DNA from: Thraustochytrium sp. TN22 | Lineage: Eukaryota > Sar > Bigyra > Thraustochytrida > Thraustochytriidae | DNA length: 47,019 nt | Reading direction: 5' to 3' | NCBI GenBank assembly: GCA_013306675.1 | Contig: JABLUY010000265.1 | Span: 1 to 47,019 of the forward strand | Shown here: piece after piece, positions 27,170-36,637 of the stretch | Layout: the number at the start of each line of letters is the position of its first letter | Position numbering within the stretch: position 1 is the first letter of the stretch | Made by a program: the position numbers and the translations under genes | Notes under the pieces: generated by a model | The model's input: only the letters and a program-made list of their open reading frames with translations | Told to the model about the DNA's origin: nothing | Databases searched by the model: none

Positions 27170-28676
27170 TTTCGAAGGTTGTCAACGGGTTTTCTGCCAG
27201 CTCCTCCACGATGCGAACCATCTTTTCGATGGGTGCGATGACCAGCTTGTGCGCGTCATACGTGAAGATCATCGTAGCCAGGCCCAGCACAAAGATGATG
27301 AAGATGGTCTGCCCGATGCTTCGCCAGGCACTTGACACCTGGTACGCCGAGTTGTCGAAGGTGCCCTCCATGTAGGTTGCGTAGACGTTGTAGAGCTCCC
27401 GCTCCTCGGGGGTCAACTCGCGCACCGATTTGCCTCCGGGCAGCACGACAGCGTAATCCGCCTGGCAGTACGCGCGGTCCGCACGTACCTCAAACTGACC
27501 TGCGCTGCTGTTGTAAAAGGTGCACACCGCGTAAGCGTCCTGCAGCTCGGCCGTGCGCAGTGTGTCAGCGCCGGCCGTGGGCGAGCCGACGAGCGTTTGA
27601 TTCAGCGTTTCAGACACGATGCCCAGGTAGAGCAGGCCGGGCGTGCCACGTTCAAAGGCCATCCTGATGTCCGTGAAGGTGTTCGGGTCAATTCGCCCCA
27701 GCTGCATTTCGATGTTGGCCCACAGTAGCATGCCCAGCGAAGCTTCAAAGCTGTAGTCCGCCTCGTCGATGTTGATGAGGGGCAAGATGAAGAGGATCAC
27801 CAGCACGACGATGATGACGCGCCTTGTAGTGAGGTCCGCCAGCTTAGCGCCCACCTTGCTCTGCTGCTGGCTTCCTAGCGGCACCGGCTTGCTGAGTGTC
27901 GACGGTCGCTGCTGGACGACCGACTGCCGTTTACGGATTAGGTAGCGCGCCATGTACCCCGTGCTGGGCTTGCGCTTGCGCTTGTGCGGGCGGCCGCGCA
28001 TCGCCATCCGGTCGCGGTAGCCGGAAATGAACTCGTACAGCTTGAAGAGCCGTAAGAGCCGCAGCAGCCGCAAGATGCGCAGCAAGCGCGCAGCACGCGC
28101 TCCGGCCCTCGAGGCGCGCCCCGCGCGCGTCACGGTCAGGTCGTCCGCCTCGGCGCCAAAGGAGTCCACGCCTGCCACCACGAGGTCCCAGATCAGCGGG
28201 ATGTCCGGCACGAGCGACACCGTGGCGAGCACGTCGAGCCAGAAGAAGAAGCCATACTTGAAGTCCGGGATCACCACCGTCTTGGCAGAGATCTCCGCGC
28301 AGAACACCAACAGCGTGAAGAGCGACAGGATACCAAAGGCGCTGTCCGCCGACTTGGAGAAGAGCGCCAGCTTCAGGTCGTCGCCAAAGAGCGCAAAGAT
28401 CGTCAGTGCGCCTGTAATGATCGACACGACCGGGTTCGTCAGCATCTGCTTGATGCGTACGTGCGAACGCGGGAGCAGCTCCAGTTCATCCGCCTCTGCG
28501 GTCTTCTTGTCACTCTTCCGCATGAAGGACTTGGGCAGCACCTTGACGTTGTTGTGGGCTGGCTTGGTATGCGCCGCACCGCTCGCCGCGCCAGCCCGCG
28601 AGTTCGACGCGCTGTTCAGGCCCACGTCGTCTCCTTCCGAGGCCGGTTCAAGGCCAGGCTTCTGCGGTGCATCGGA

Positions 28677-28707
<31 letters not shown>

Positions 28708-30461
28708 TGTTGCTGCTGCTCGTGTTGCTGTTGTTGCTTGCCGTCAAGCGCCGCAATGATGTGGTCAAAACGACCGAAGCCCTTGCCTCCCTTTTGTGGC
28801 TTGATCTCCTCCAGAAGACCGACGGATGACTCTAGCGATTGCTTGATCTCGGCATCGCGGCTTGGGCCCGCTCGCAGGTGCGCCAAGAAAGCGTCCGTGG
28901 CGCCCGTGGTACTGAGCGTCTGCTGCTGCAAGGCGAGGAAGTCGCGTCCCTTGAAGAGCAGCGGCGACAGCGAGCTGCGAGTCATGTGCCTGATGGTGTG
29001 CTCGTCCGTGAGGCCAGGCCGCAGGTGCGCATCGAAGCGAGTATGTGCAAAGGTCTCTGCGAAGGCCTCCGTGCGCTTGAGCACAGTGGACCGCAGTTCG
29101 GCTAGATCGGCGATGGCGGCGCTCGAGAGTTTGTTGCTGTCACCACCGCCGCTTGCGGTAGTATGAAGCGCCTTGAGCACGTGGTCAGACCACGCAGCGC
29201 GGTTCAGAAAGAGGTGCGCTAGTGGCTCTTGAAGCGACGGACATTGCTGCGTGAGTGGAACCCAGAGCGGCGCAGCGACGAAGTCTGCAAGATTCAATCC
29301 GAGCAGACTCTGCATCAGCGCCGGGTCCCCCTCGGCTACTCCCGCGGACGTTGGCGATGTGCTCGCGATGCGTTCCAGCCAAACTTGCGCGCGCTCGCGC
29401 GGCAAGCACGCAGCGCACTGCTGCACGGCGCGGAACGCTCCCTGCACCACAACGCGCTGCACGACGGCAGCCTCGGAGAAGACGCCAGTGTGCACCGATA
29501 CACCACCCGAGGAGTCCGCTTGGCTATCGATCTCGTACGCCCGCAACAAGTCCAGGTTGCGCACCACGGCCCAGTGGCACGCCGGGTCAGTCGCTGCTGC
29601 GCACCAGTGCAGCGTCACGCGCAGCGTGCGCGCGTCCTGCGGCTGGAGCTTGTCGACCAGTGTCGAGTTCGCCTCGAAGAAAATGCGCGCGGCGTTGTGC
29701 GCCTCGTCGCGATGACCTCGCAGCACCAGCGGGGCCAGCAGCATGCCGAGCGCGTGCACCTCTGTCAACCGCAGGTCGGAGCCCATGTTGCGAAATTCAC
29801 ACAAGTTTATGAGGAAGCACGCCATCACGTGCATCTCCGCCACGGCGCCGGCGTTGGCCCTCCCAAGGCCACGCACCGCCTCGTAGAGAAGATCTTCCTC
29901 GAGATGAGGGACGTGGTCGCCGAACCCGAAGACGCCCAAAATGTCCACGGCGCGCGCGCCGTGGTCCTCGTCGCTCGTCTGCCTTGCCTCTGCTGTCTCC
30001 GCGGGCGATTCCGCGGCGGCCCCGGCCTCAGCTTCCTCGTCCCCATTCTCGATCTCCAGCACCTCGGTGGACACCGCGCGCGCGACACTGTCACGCGGCG
30101 GCTGCTCTGGGCCCTTCTCCCACGAGAATGTCCCTCTCAAGCGCCGCAGACGCTCCCTCGTGTTGAACAGGCGCGATAGGTCGTCCTCCGTGTCGTGACC
30201 TGTCCTGCGCGTGCACGCGTCGCCGAGGTTCTCTTCGAGCCACGCCGACGTGAGTGGGTCGAGGTCCACGTCGCGCACGCCCTTCTCGGACCACAGGTCG
30301 CGAAGTGCATACTGCACGATGAGGTCCTGCTGGCCGCGCACGATGTCTGTGAGGCGCTGAATCTCACCGATGGTGGTCTCCAGCGCATCGCCATTGGCGC
30401 CCAACTGCTGCGAGTCCCGCTGCAGCGGGAAAATTCGTCTTGTTGTGACGCGCGTCAACAT
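25863..30461 (-). CDS. Voltage-sensor / ectodomain / class III nucleotide cyclase fusion
   Basis: 1532 residues, one exon, ATG at 30461. Residues 1-660 are a mostly helical cytosolic region of unknown family with a polyQ stretch (about 575-600). Residues 670-820 are an S1-S4 bundle: hydrophobic segments near 675-695, 705-725 and 735-755, then an S4 with RAARLLRILRLLRLLRLFK, seven charges at every third position. A further TM (about 880-898, RVIIVVLVILFILPLINI) leads into a roughly 140-residue domain with sequons NQT and NSS, then another TM (about 1045-1065). A helical linker with D9 precedes the cyclase domain (about 1190-1395). Both metal aspartates are visible (FCDIRNF and LGDAFLVVW), as is the N…R pair in PHVNLTNRLE. 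No K+-channel filter is seen. Makes cAMP or cGMP; substrate uncertain. Related to ciliate and apicomplexan channel-cyclase fusions by general plan. Confidence 0.93.
27142..27170. repeat. GTC/GAC microsatellite coding for polyaspartate
   Basis: A GTCGTC run on the plus strand encodes nine consecutive aspartates in the cyclase linker, between the last membrane segment and the catalytic domain. The equivalent position in receptor cyclases is the signalling helix, so its length may matter. Confidence 0.8.
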
Positions 30462-31529
30462 GGTGCCGGCGTCGGCGGCCTGCGTGTGCAGGCCAGCAGC
30501 AGCGCCGGGCCCCGCGCCGCCACGCTCGCGCCGTGCTCGCGCTTCGCTCTCCCCGTGCTTTTTCTTTCCGTCCGGTCCGAACGCCCACGCGTTTTGCTGC
30601 TTCTCGTCTTTGCTTGCTTGCTTGCTTGCTTGCTCGCTCGCCCGCCCGCCCGCTCGCCCGCCCGCTCGCTCGCCCGCCTGCTCACGCGCGCGTCAACAAC
30701 TCAACTCGAGGAGCTCGCTCAGCACCCGCCGTCCATGGCTGGCGCCGAGCTCTGCCACTGCAATGCCGTGCGCACCGCCGCTGTTGCTCGCCAGCAATGA
30801 CAACAGCAGGAGCCCTGTCAGTGACGCTTGCCTTCGCGTGGCCTAGTTGGCCATTCGATTGGCCAAGGCCGGTGGTTCGGAAAAGCAAAACGGTACTCTC
30901 AGCCCCACCTGGCTCAGTCAGGCTGGCGACGGCAGGCGCCGTGACGGCCCGGGTAGGGCCGACCAGCCTGCACTCTTCGTTGCCTGTCAGTGCTTGTGAG
31001 GGTCCGCGGCACTGTGAGAGCACTCTCTCGACTCCCTCCACTCGCCCAGAAGCCGCGACGCTTTGCGCTGGGTGCTTTAGTAGCGGAGTTCGCTCGTAAG
31101 AAACGAACAGTGAGCCAAGCTTGCTCTAACCATCTCGCAAGTAAGTTATGTTAGCCTGAGGCCTCGGTACCCGTGCAACGCGCACGTGAAAGTCGGGCGA
31201 CGCAACGGGCAAGCGCGCCTTGTGGGCGGCGCGAGCCTCGGCTTCCGCCAGGGCGTATCTTTCCGACTGACTGTGAGGTTTGATAACAGTTTGTCCGTCT
31301 GCTTCTCGATCTGAAAATGCCACCGAGTCGCCGGCGATCGTAGCTTGGCCAGCCCGCCTCGTTTTCCACGTCCTTCTCCGAGCCCTCCCAGCGCGCCACG
31401 TCGCCCGCCGAGTCCTCGTACCAGGCTGTGCCAGTGGTACCGGATCGGTACCGACGCGAGTCCGGTCCCGCGCTCCGGTACAGCGGCACGAGGCAGCGCG
31501 AGAGAGCAGAGCAGAGGGCGAACAGTGGC

Positions 31530-31586
<57 letters not shown>

Positions 31587-31643
31587 GGGCGAGCGGCGGG
31601 CGGCGCAGCGCGAAGAGGCGGCCGGCGACGTGCGGGCCCGTTC
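30462..31643. other. Divergent promoter region, cyclase / NIPA-like transporter
   Basis: About 1.2 kb. It includes a CTTG tetranucleotide run merging into GCTC/GCCC repeats (about 30610-30685), less GC-rich sequence at 30830-31330, and the (GGGCGC)n array before the NIPA gene. No supportable gene. Confidence 0.6.
31529..31588 (+). repeat. (GGGCGC)n hexanucleotide array
   Basis: About ten GGGCGC units in the 5' region of the NIPA-like gene, ending about 55 bases before its ATG. A frame across it would read Arg-Ala repeats; I treat it as 5' UTR. Confidence 0.9.
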
Positions 31644-33038
31644 ATGGGCGTGCTCGGCAAGAACCGCGGCGGAGGTCTCAAGGCGTCGGCGCGCCCCGTG
31701 CACGCGCGGCGGCGCAAGGGCAAGGAGGTAGAGGAGCTGGAGGCGGAGGAGGAGGAGGAGGGGGTGCTGGAGGAGGAGGAGGAGGAGGAGGAGGAGGAGG
31801 GCAACCAGGACCGCAACAGCGTGGTGCGCACGGCGGTCAAGCCGCCGAGCGGGCCGCCGCGTGACTTTGGCGTGGGCGAGCTCACAACCTCTGACTCGGT
31901 CAGGTACCTGGACGGCAAGGTCGCCGCCGCGGGCCTGGCGACCGGGCGCAAGCGAGGCATCCGCGCGTGGCAGCGCCTCGAGGCTGCGCGGCACAAGGCG
32001 GCGGACCACGCCATGTGGATCAAGGTGGGCCTGCCGCTGTTTTTGCTGGCGGCCATCGAGGGTGTGCGCCTGTCGGGCGCATCCAAGGTCGGCGGCGCAG
32101 CGGGTGCCGGCGGCGGCGGGGGGGATGGCCTGAGCGGGTCCATCCTCATTGGCATCGGCCTCAGCGTGGCAGCCTCATTCATGAACGCGACGGGGCTTAA
32201 CCTGCAGCGCCTGGGGCAGAACGCGGACAAGGGCAAGAAGCCCAAGGGCTTGCCGCTGAGCCTGAACACGATTGGCATTCTCCTGACGGCAGGCTCTGGC
32301 GTCATGGACCTCATCTCGTTCGGCTTCGCGCCGCAGAGCCTGCTGGCGCCCTTTGGCGCCATGACGCTCATCGTGAACCTTATCCTGGCGCCCGTTCTGC
32401 ACAATGAGAGCCTGGCGACTGTGGACATCGTGGCGACAGCGCTGGTATGCGTGGGCATCGCCATCGCGCTCGCCGCCAGTCCGGCCACTTCGCCGGCGTA
32501 CACCTTGCGGGACCTGCAGACGCTTCTGTCGCGGCCCGTGGTCCCGGTTTTTCTGGCGGCGTATGTGCTCGCCATGGTCGCGGTGGCTTTGCACATTTAC
32601 CAGGGTGAGGCGAACGGCAAGGGTTCAACCAAGGTGGTTGGCGCGGGCTACCCGGTGCTCTCTGGGATGCTGGGCGGTATCACCACGCTGAGCGCCAAAA
32701 CCATGACGGAGCTCTTCAAGGTCGTGACCCTCGCATCGCACCCACAGCTGCTGGTTCCGGTCATTGCAGTGCTCGCGGTCTGCGCGGTCACGCAGGTCCA
32801 GGTACTGAACCGCGGCCTGGGCCGTCACTCGTCGCTCTTCGTCGTGCCCCTCTTCTCCGCGTCCATCCTGCTTGCCAACCTGTCAGGCGGCGGGGTTGTC
32901 TTTAACGAGTTCGCCGCTTTCAAGCCTGCGCAGCTGGCCAAATTTCTCGTGGGCGTAGCCATTGTGGTGACCGGCGTCACGGCGCTCGCCACCAAGGAGG
33001 AGAAACCAGTGGAGGCGGCTACCAAGAAGCGGGAGTGA
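31644..33038 (+). CDS. NIPA-like magnesium transporter (DMT superfamily)
   Basis: 464 residues from the ATG at 31644. The N-terminal 125 residues are hydrophilic with a 17-plus residue glutamate-rich block encoded by GAG repeats. The membrane part has about nine spans: IKVGLPLFLLAAIEGVRL, then GSILIGIGLSVAASFMNATG, LNTIGILLTAGSGVMDLISF, LAPFGAMTLIVNLILAPVL and so on to ITTLSAKTMTELFKVV and FLVGVAIVVTGVTALA. The helix-loop sequence 'LNLQRLG' and 'FGFAPQSLLAPFGAMTLIVN' is diagnostic of the NIPA (DUF803) family, which moves Mg2+ at the plasma membrane or endosomes. The first span before the NIPA core is extra. The end is basic (KEEKPVEAATKKRE). Confidence 0.93.
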   Translation: MGVLGKNRGGGLKASARPVHARRRKGKEVEELEAEEEEEGVLEEEEEEEEEEGNQDRNSVVRTAVKPPSGPPRDFGVGELTTSDSVRYLDGKVAAAGLATGRKRGIRAWQRLEAARHKAADHAMWIKVGLPLFLLAAIEGVRLSGASKVGGAAGAGGGGGDGLSGSILIGIGLSVAASFMNATGLNLQRLGQNADKGKKPKGLPLSLNTIGILLTAGSGVMDLISFGFAPQSLLAPFGAMTLIVNLILAPVLHNESLATVDIVATALVCVGIAIALAASPATSPAYTLRDLQTLLSRPVVPVFLAAYVLAMVAVALHIYQGEANGKGSTKVVGAGYPVLSGMLGGITTLSAKTMTELFKVVTLASHPQLLVPVIAVLAVCAVTQVQVLNRGLGRHSSLFVVPLFSASILLANLSGGGVVFNEFAAFKPAQLAKFLVGVAIVVTGVTALATKEEKPVEAATKKRE

Positions 33039-33402
33039 GTGCCCCGTTCCCGAGGCCCCAAGGCCCCGAAAGAATGCCTGGGTTGCTCAGTTTGACCCGA
33101 CGAGCAGGCAAACGTTTTCGGGACGCCGCAAGGAAAAACGATAAGATAAAAGAAGCTCGTTCAGGTTCGGGCATTCCGTATAACAATGTGTGAGAGCTGA
33201 AAGCATTCAGCGGCGGCAGCATACATGCCGTGCGCGTGCGTGACTTGTTGGCGGCGCGACCGGACGTCACACGGTCTGGCATGCCAAATTTTCTCCATCA
33301 GGCCGTGGAGGCCTGCCGGATCAGGCCGTGGGAGGCCTGCCGGATCAGGTCGTGGAGGCCTGTCTGCCTGACCATATGATCAGACCGTGGAGGCCGGCCT
33401 GA
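33039..33402. other. Convergent 3' region NIPA / PEX3
   Basis: 364 bases between converging genes. The left 250 bases show nothing recognisable; the right 106 bases belong to the 23-bp repeat array. Confidence 0.6.
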
Positions 33403-33424
33403 TCAAGCCGGGGAGGCCTGCTCG
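33297..33424. repeat. Degenerate 23-bp tandem array overlapping the PEX3 stop codon
   Basis: Five units of the form ATCAGGCCGTGGAGGCCTGC begin at 33297, 33320, 33344, 33379 and 33402. The third is longer (about 35 bases). The last unit contains the PEX3 stop (complement at 33403-33405) and the codons for its last residues; the preceding units keep a TGA at the same place. Confidence 0.9.
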
Positions 33425-35247
33425 AAGCCCTGCGCAGACACGGACTGGAAGAGCTGCATGAGCTGAGCGTCGTCAAAAGGGGCACCGCCGGGGCCTCCAG
33501 AGCCCGGGCCGCCGGCCTCGCCGCCGCCGCTGAGCATAGACTGGGTGAGCAGCTTCATGAGCTCAGCCTCGTTAATGTCCCCACCAGGGCCACCGTCCAT
33601 GCCGCCGAGGCCGCCGAGCAGCTTGGCGAGGCCGCCGAGGTCCTCGCCGTCGAGGCCGAGCGCGCCGAGCCCAAAGTCGTCCAGACCGTTGCCGCCGTCC
33701 TCCGCGCCCTGCTGGAAGACTGCGGTGCACAGCTCGTCCAGCGCCGAGACGTCGGCGAGCGCTTGGTAGAACTCAGTTCGCGGCACGGGCGGCAGGTCGT
33801 CGCCCGAGGCGTAGGCGGCGTCGCCCGAAGGTGGCGTTGCAGGCGAGCGCGAGCCGGCGTCCTCTAGCACCTGGCCAGAGGCCACCTTGAGGTTGACAAT
33901 GATCTTGGTGAGCGAAAAGCGGTCCTCCATGTCCTCGTCGTCGGCACCAGCGTCCGCGGCCGCGTCCGCGTCCGCGCTCGCGGCCGCGGCGGCGGTGGCG
34001 CCACTGCCGGGCGCAGAGGCAGCAGCGTTCGGCGTGGCAGACGGGGACGCGCCCGAGGCGGCGGCCGCCCCCGTCGCGGCCTCGGCGTCGCGAGCGGCCG
34101 CCACAGCCTCGGCACTGGTCTCGCCGGCCGACGTCTTGACCTTGACCCGGCGATACACCTCAAAGGGGCGCGTCTGCACGAGCTTGCGCAGCGCGTCGAA
34201 GAGGCGGTCGAAGGTCTGTTCGACGGCCAGCGCAAACGCCGGACTTTCGATCATGTCAAAGGTCTCCTCCAGCATGTCGCGCAGCATGGCATTCTGCTCG
34301 TGGCTGAGCTCGCGGTCCGGCGCCAGCACGCCCTCCTCATCCTCGGGCACCATGCAGCGCACGATCCAGCGGCGCGCCGCCTCAGAGAGGCGCAGGCCGT
34401 CCGAGTCGGCGCCCGCGCCCTCCACCTCGGCCCGGATGCGGTCCACCATGTTGAGGATGTCGGCGCGGTTCACCGTGGCGTCCGTGCCCATCTTCCAGTC
34501 CAGCGTGGCGCTCTGAATGGCCGCCTGCACGCGCTGCAGCATGACCTCCATGCCACTGCCGGAATTCATGAAGTGGTCGCTGCCGCTGAAGAGGAAGGCC
34601 TCGCGCAGCCGCTGCGACACGAGGCTGCCGCTGTCCTCCGAGTCCAGCACGGACGAGCCGGCGTCCGAGGCGCGCTCCGCAAGCGCCGGCGCCTCGGCCG
34701 ACCCGCCGGCCGCGGCGTCCGACTCCTCCTTGCGGCGCGAAACCGCCTCCTCGAAGGCGTAGCGGCCCAAAATGTGCAGCTGTATCCTGAGCACACAGTT
34801 GAGCAGGCCCAGCGCGTACACCGACACGATGAGCCGCGCCAAGCTCACAATTTTGAGCTCCTCCCAGAGCTGGAGCACCTCCTGCTCGTCCTCCGGCGTC
34901 GGCGCGCCCTCGCTCTTGCGCTTGAGTCGGACCGCCTTGAGCCGCTCCGTGACCGGCTTGGGGTCCGTCAGATTCTTCACCATGGCGCGCAGCGGCGGCA
35001 CGAAGGTCTGGATCATGCCGCCGCACTCGGCACGCACGCGCGTCAGCTCCGAGTCGCGGAACTGCGCCTCCATCATCTTGGCCTGTAGTCCGCGGCCGAG
35101 CTCCTCCACTTGCCGCATCCCGTCCAGCACCATGCGCTTCGCGTACATGTACCCGCCCACGCCCAGCGCCGTCACGCTGCCCAGCGCGATCAGCTTCTTC
35201 TTGTGCCACTTGACGAAGCCCCAGAGCCGCCCCAGGTAGTCCGACAT
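33403..35247 (-). CDS. PEX3: Peroxin-3 (peroxisomal membrane biogenesis factor)
   Basis: 614 residues. The N-terminus shows the PEX3 plan: short head (MSDYLGRLWGFVKWHKKK), membrane segment LIALGSVTALGVGGYMYA (about 21-38), a basic flank, then a helical domain with FRDSELTRVRAECGGMIQTF, ELKIVSLARLIVSVYALGLL and VLRIQLHILGRYAFEEA, which align by eye with the PEX19-binding region. PEX3 docks PEX19 and its membrane-protein cargo at ER and peroxisome. Middle regions contain Ala/Ser low complexity (about 365-430). The last 120 residues (DDFGLGALGLDGEDLGGLAK onward) are Gly/Leu/Asp-rich with two short helices (AELMKLLTQSM and AQLMQLFQSV). That extension makes it much longer than usual (about 370-450 residues). 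Intact. Confidence 0.93.
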   Translation of the reverse strand: MSDYLGRLWGFVKWHKKKLIALGSVTALGVGGYMYAKRMVLDGMRQVEELGRGLQAKMMEAQFRDSELTRVRAECGGMIQTFVPPLRAMVKNLTDPKPVTERLKAVRLKRKSEGAPTPEDEQEVLQLWEELKIVSLARLIVSVYALGLLNCVLRIQLHILGRYAFEEAVSRRKEESDAAAGGSAEAPALAERASDAGSSVLDSEDSGSLVSQRLREAFLFSGSDHFMNSGSGMEVMLQRVQAAIQSATLDWKMGTDATVNRADILNMVDRIRAEVEGAGADSDGLRLSEAARRWIVRCMVPEDEEGVLAPDRELSHEQNAMLRDMLEETFDMIESPAFALAVEQTFDRLFDALRKLVQTRPFEVYRRVKVKTSAGETSAEAVAAARDAEAATGAAAASGASPSATPNAAASAPGSGATAAAAASADADAAADAGADDEDMEDRFSLTKIIVNLKVASGQVLEDAGSRSPATPPSGDAAYASGDDLPPVPRTEFYQALADVSALDELCTAVFQQGAEDGGNGLDDFGLGALGLDGEDLGGLAKLLGGLGGMDGGPGGDINEAELMKLLTQSMLSGGGEAGGPGSGGPGGAPFDDAQLMQLFQSVSAQGFEQASPA

Positions 35248-36637
35248 GGTCCTCGGGCGCGCAGCGCGACCGGCTCCGCCAGTGGGATCTGCGCCGCGCC
35301 GGCCGCGGGCTGGTTACCTCCCGCCGCCGGCCGAGGAAAGCCTAGGCTGGCGCGTCGTGACGCCGCGCGGCGCAAGCGTCTCCCTCGTGCAGCGCCTCCC
35401 CCCCGGCCTGCTGCCGCCTCGGCCGCAGCGGCTTCGACCGGCCGCCCAGCTCAGCGCAGCTCAGCGCAGCGCAGCGCAGCGCAGCCGCAGCCGGGCGCCA
35501 CACGCGCGAGCCTGCGCGCCCGCGCCTGTCCGCGCCAGCTCGCGCGAAGCGCTACTGCCCGTCATCGGGGCGCGCGTCGCGGCTCGAGCGACCCTGGGAA
35601 TGAGCGATTTCTTCTTCTCCGAAGGGGCCTATCGACCGGCCCAAACATCGCCGCGGCGGCGGCGTGGCGCGGCGCGGCGCCGATCATCATGATGATGTGC
35701 TTTAGCCTAAGCTAACACCATGGTATCATCACTGCATGGTATCATCACTGCAGCCAGCTGTGTTCGAGCGTCACTGCAGTGGGCTCGAGCATCACTTGCA
35801 GCACTGTCTGTCACTGCAGTGGACTAGGCCTAGGCCTTGGCCTGGCTGTACGGCCGCAGATGACCCCATTTGCCAACCAACTCATGGGTAGTCCAACCAA
35901 CTCATGGGTACAGATGCCAGGCCCAGTGGACGGCCTGACCGCTTCAGGCGTCGAGCATCGGTGAGATCATCATCGATCGGTGAGATCGATCATCATTGCA
36001 GATCAAGCTTTCGTCAGCCAGCCGGAGGAAGTCGGCTAGAATGAGCATGGCCGAGGCGAGGTGGTGCCTTACCTGCAGGACAGGACAGGATGCCATTCTG
36101 TCGTCCATCGTCGCGTCGCGTCGCGTCGCGTGAGTCAACTCGAGTCGAGCTGAGCCGAGTCGACCCGGAGTCTGCGAGTCTGCGCCGCTGCCGGAACGCA
36201 GCACAGCGCAGCGCAGCGCCGCAGCCGTGGTCCTGAGGTCTGGCCATCACCTCGGCGCGCATCGGTGCACGAGCGCGAACAGTCACCACCACAGCACGCG
36301 TCGCGCTCCTGGGCCGCTCCTGGCAGCAGCAGCGCACGAGCTTCCGGGCCGGCCGTGGTGGTAGATTGATTTTGCCTTGCCTTGCCTTGCCTTGCCTCGC
36401 CTCGCCTCGCCTCGCCTGCCATGGCCAGTGGCACTGACAGAGCTGCCTTCGGGCGCCTGCAGACTCTGCACAACGTGCGGCTGGCAGCGAGCGAGCGGTC
36501 CTACTACCTGGCTGGTAGTAGGCGGAGGGCCGAGCCCGAGGTGGCAGGCGCGCGCAGAAGCGAAAGCGTCCGGGCAGGCAGGCAGGCAGGCGAGCGCGGA
36601 GCGGGCGGGCGGCGAGCGCGGCGAGAGCGGCGAGAGG
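35248..36637. other. Divergent promoter region PEX3 / chorismate synthase
   Basis: 1.4 kb containing two small tandem duplications: CATGGTATCATCACTG at 35719-35734 and 35735-35750, and an 18-bp unit CCAACCAACTCATGGGTA at 35873-35890 and 35893-35910. It also has GCAGT palindromes (CACTGCAGTG at 35772 and 35812), a (CGTCG)n-like run near 36106-36130, and CCTTG/CCTCG pentamers at 36373-36415. An open frame extends upstream of chorismate synthase but is low-complexity. No gene is supported. Confidence 0.65.
35719..35910. repeat. Two short direct-repeat pairs (16 bp and 18 bp)
   Basis: Perfect 16-bp tandem pair at 35719-35750 and perfect 18-bp pair separated by two bases at 35873-35910, both in the PEX3/chorismate synthase intergenic region. 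Confidence 0.92.

Noticed and set aside
25815-27335. 506-residue plus-strand frame opposite the cyclase domain
   Set aside because: Antisense shadow of a clearly conserved catalytic domain; Val/Arg/His-rich with no recognisable features.
33297-33424. PEX3-end array considered as CRISPR or a transposon end
   Set aside because: No spacers, no target-site duplication and no transposase; the units are degenerate and overlap coding sequence.
36377-36637. N-terminal extension of chorismate synthase as a plastid transit peptide
   Set aside because: The extension is encoded by pentamer repeats and AGGC repeats, and the family sequence starts exactly at the ATG at 36638.
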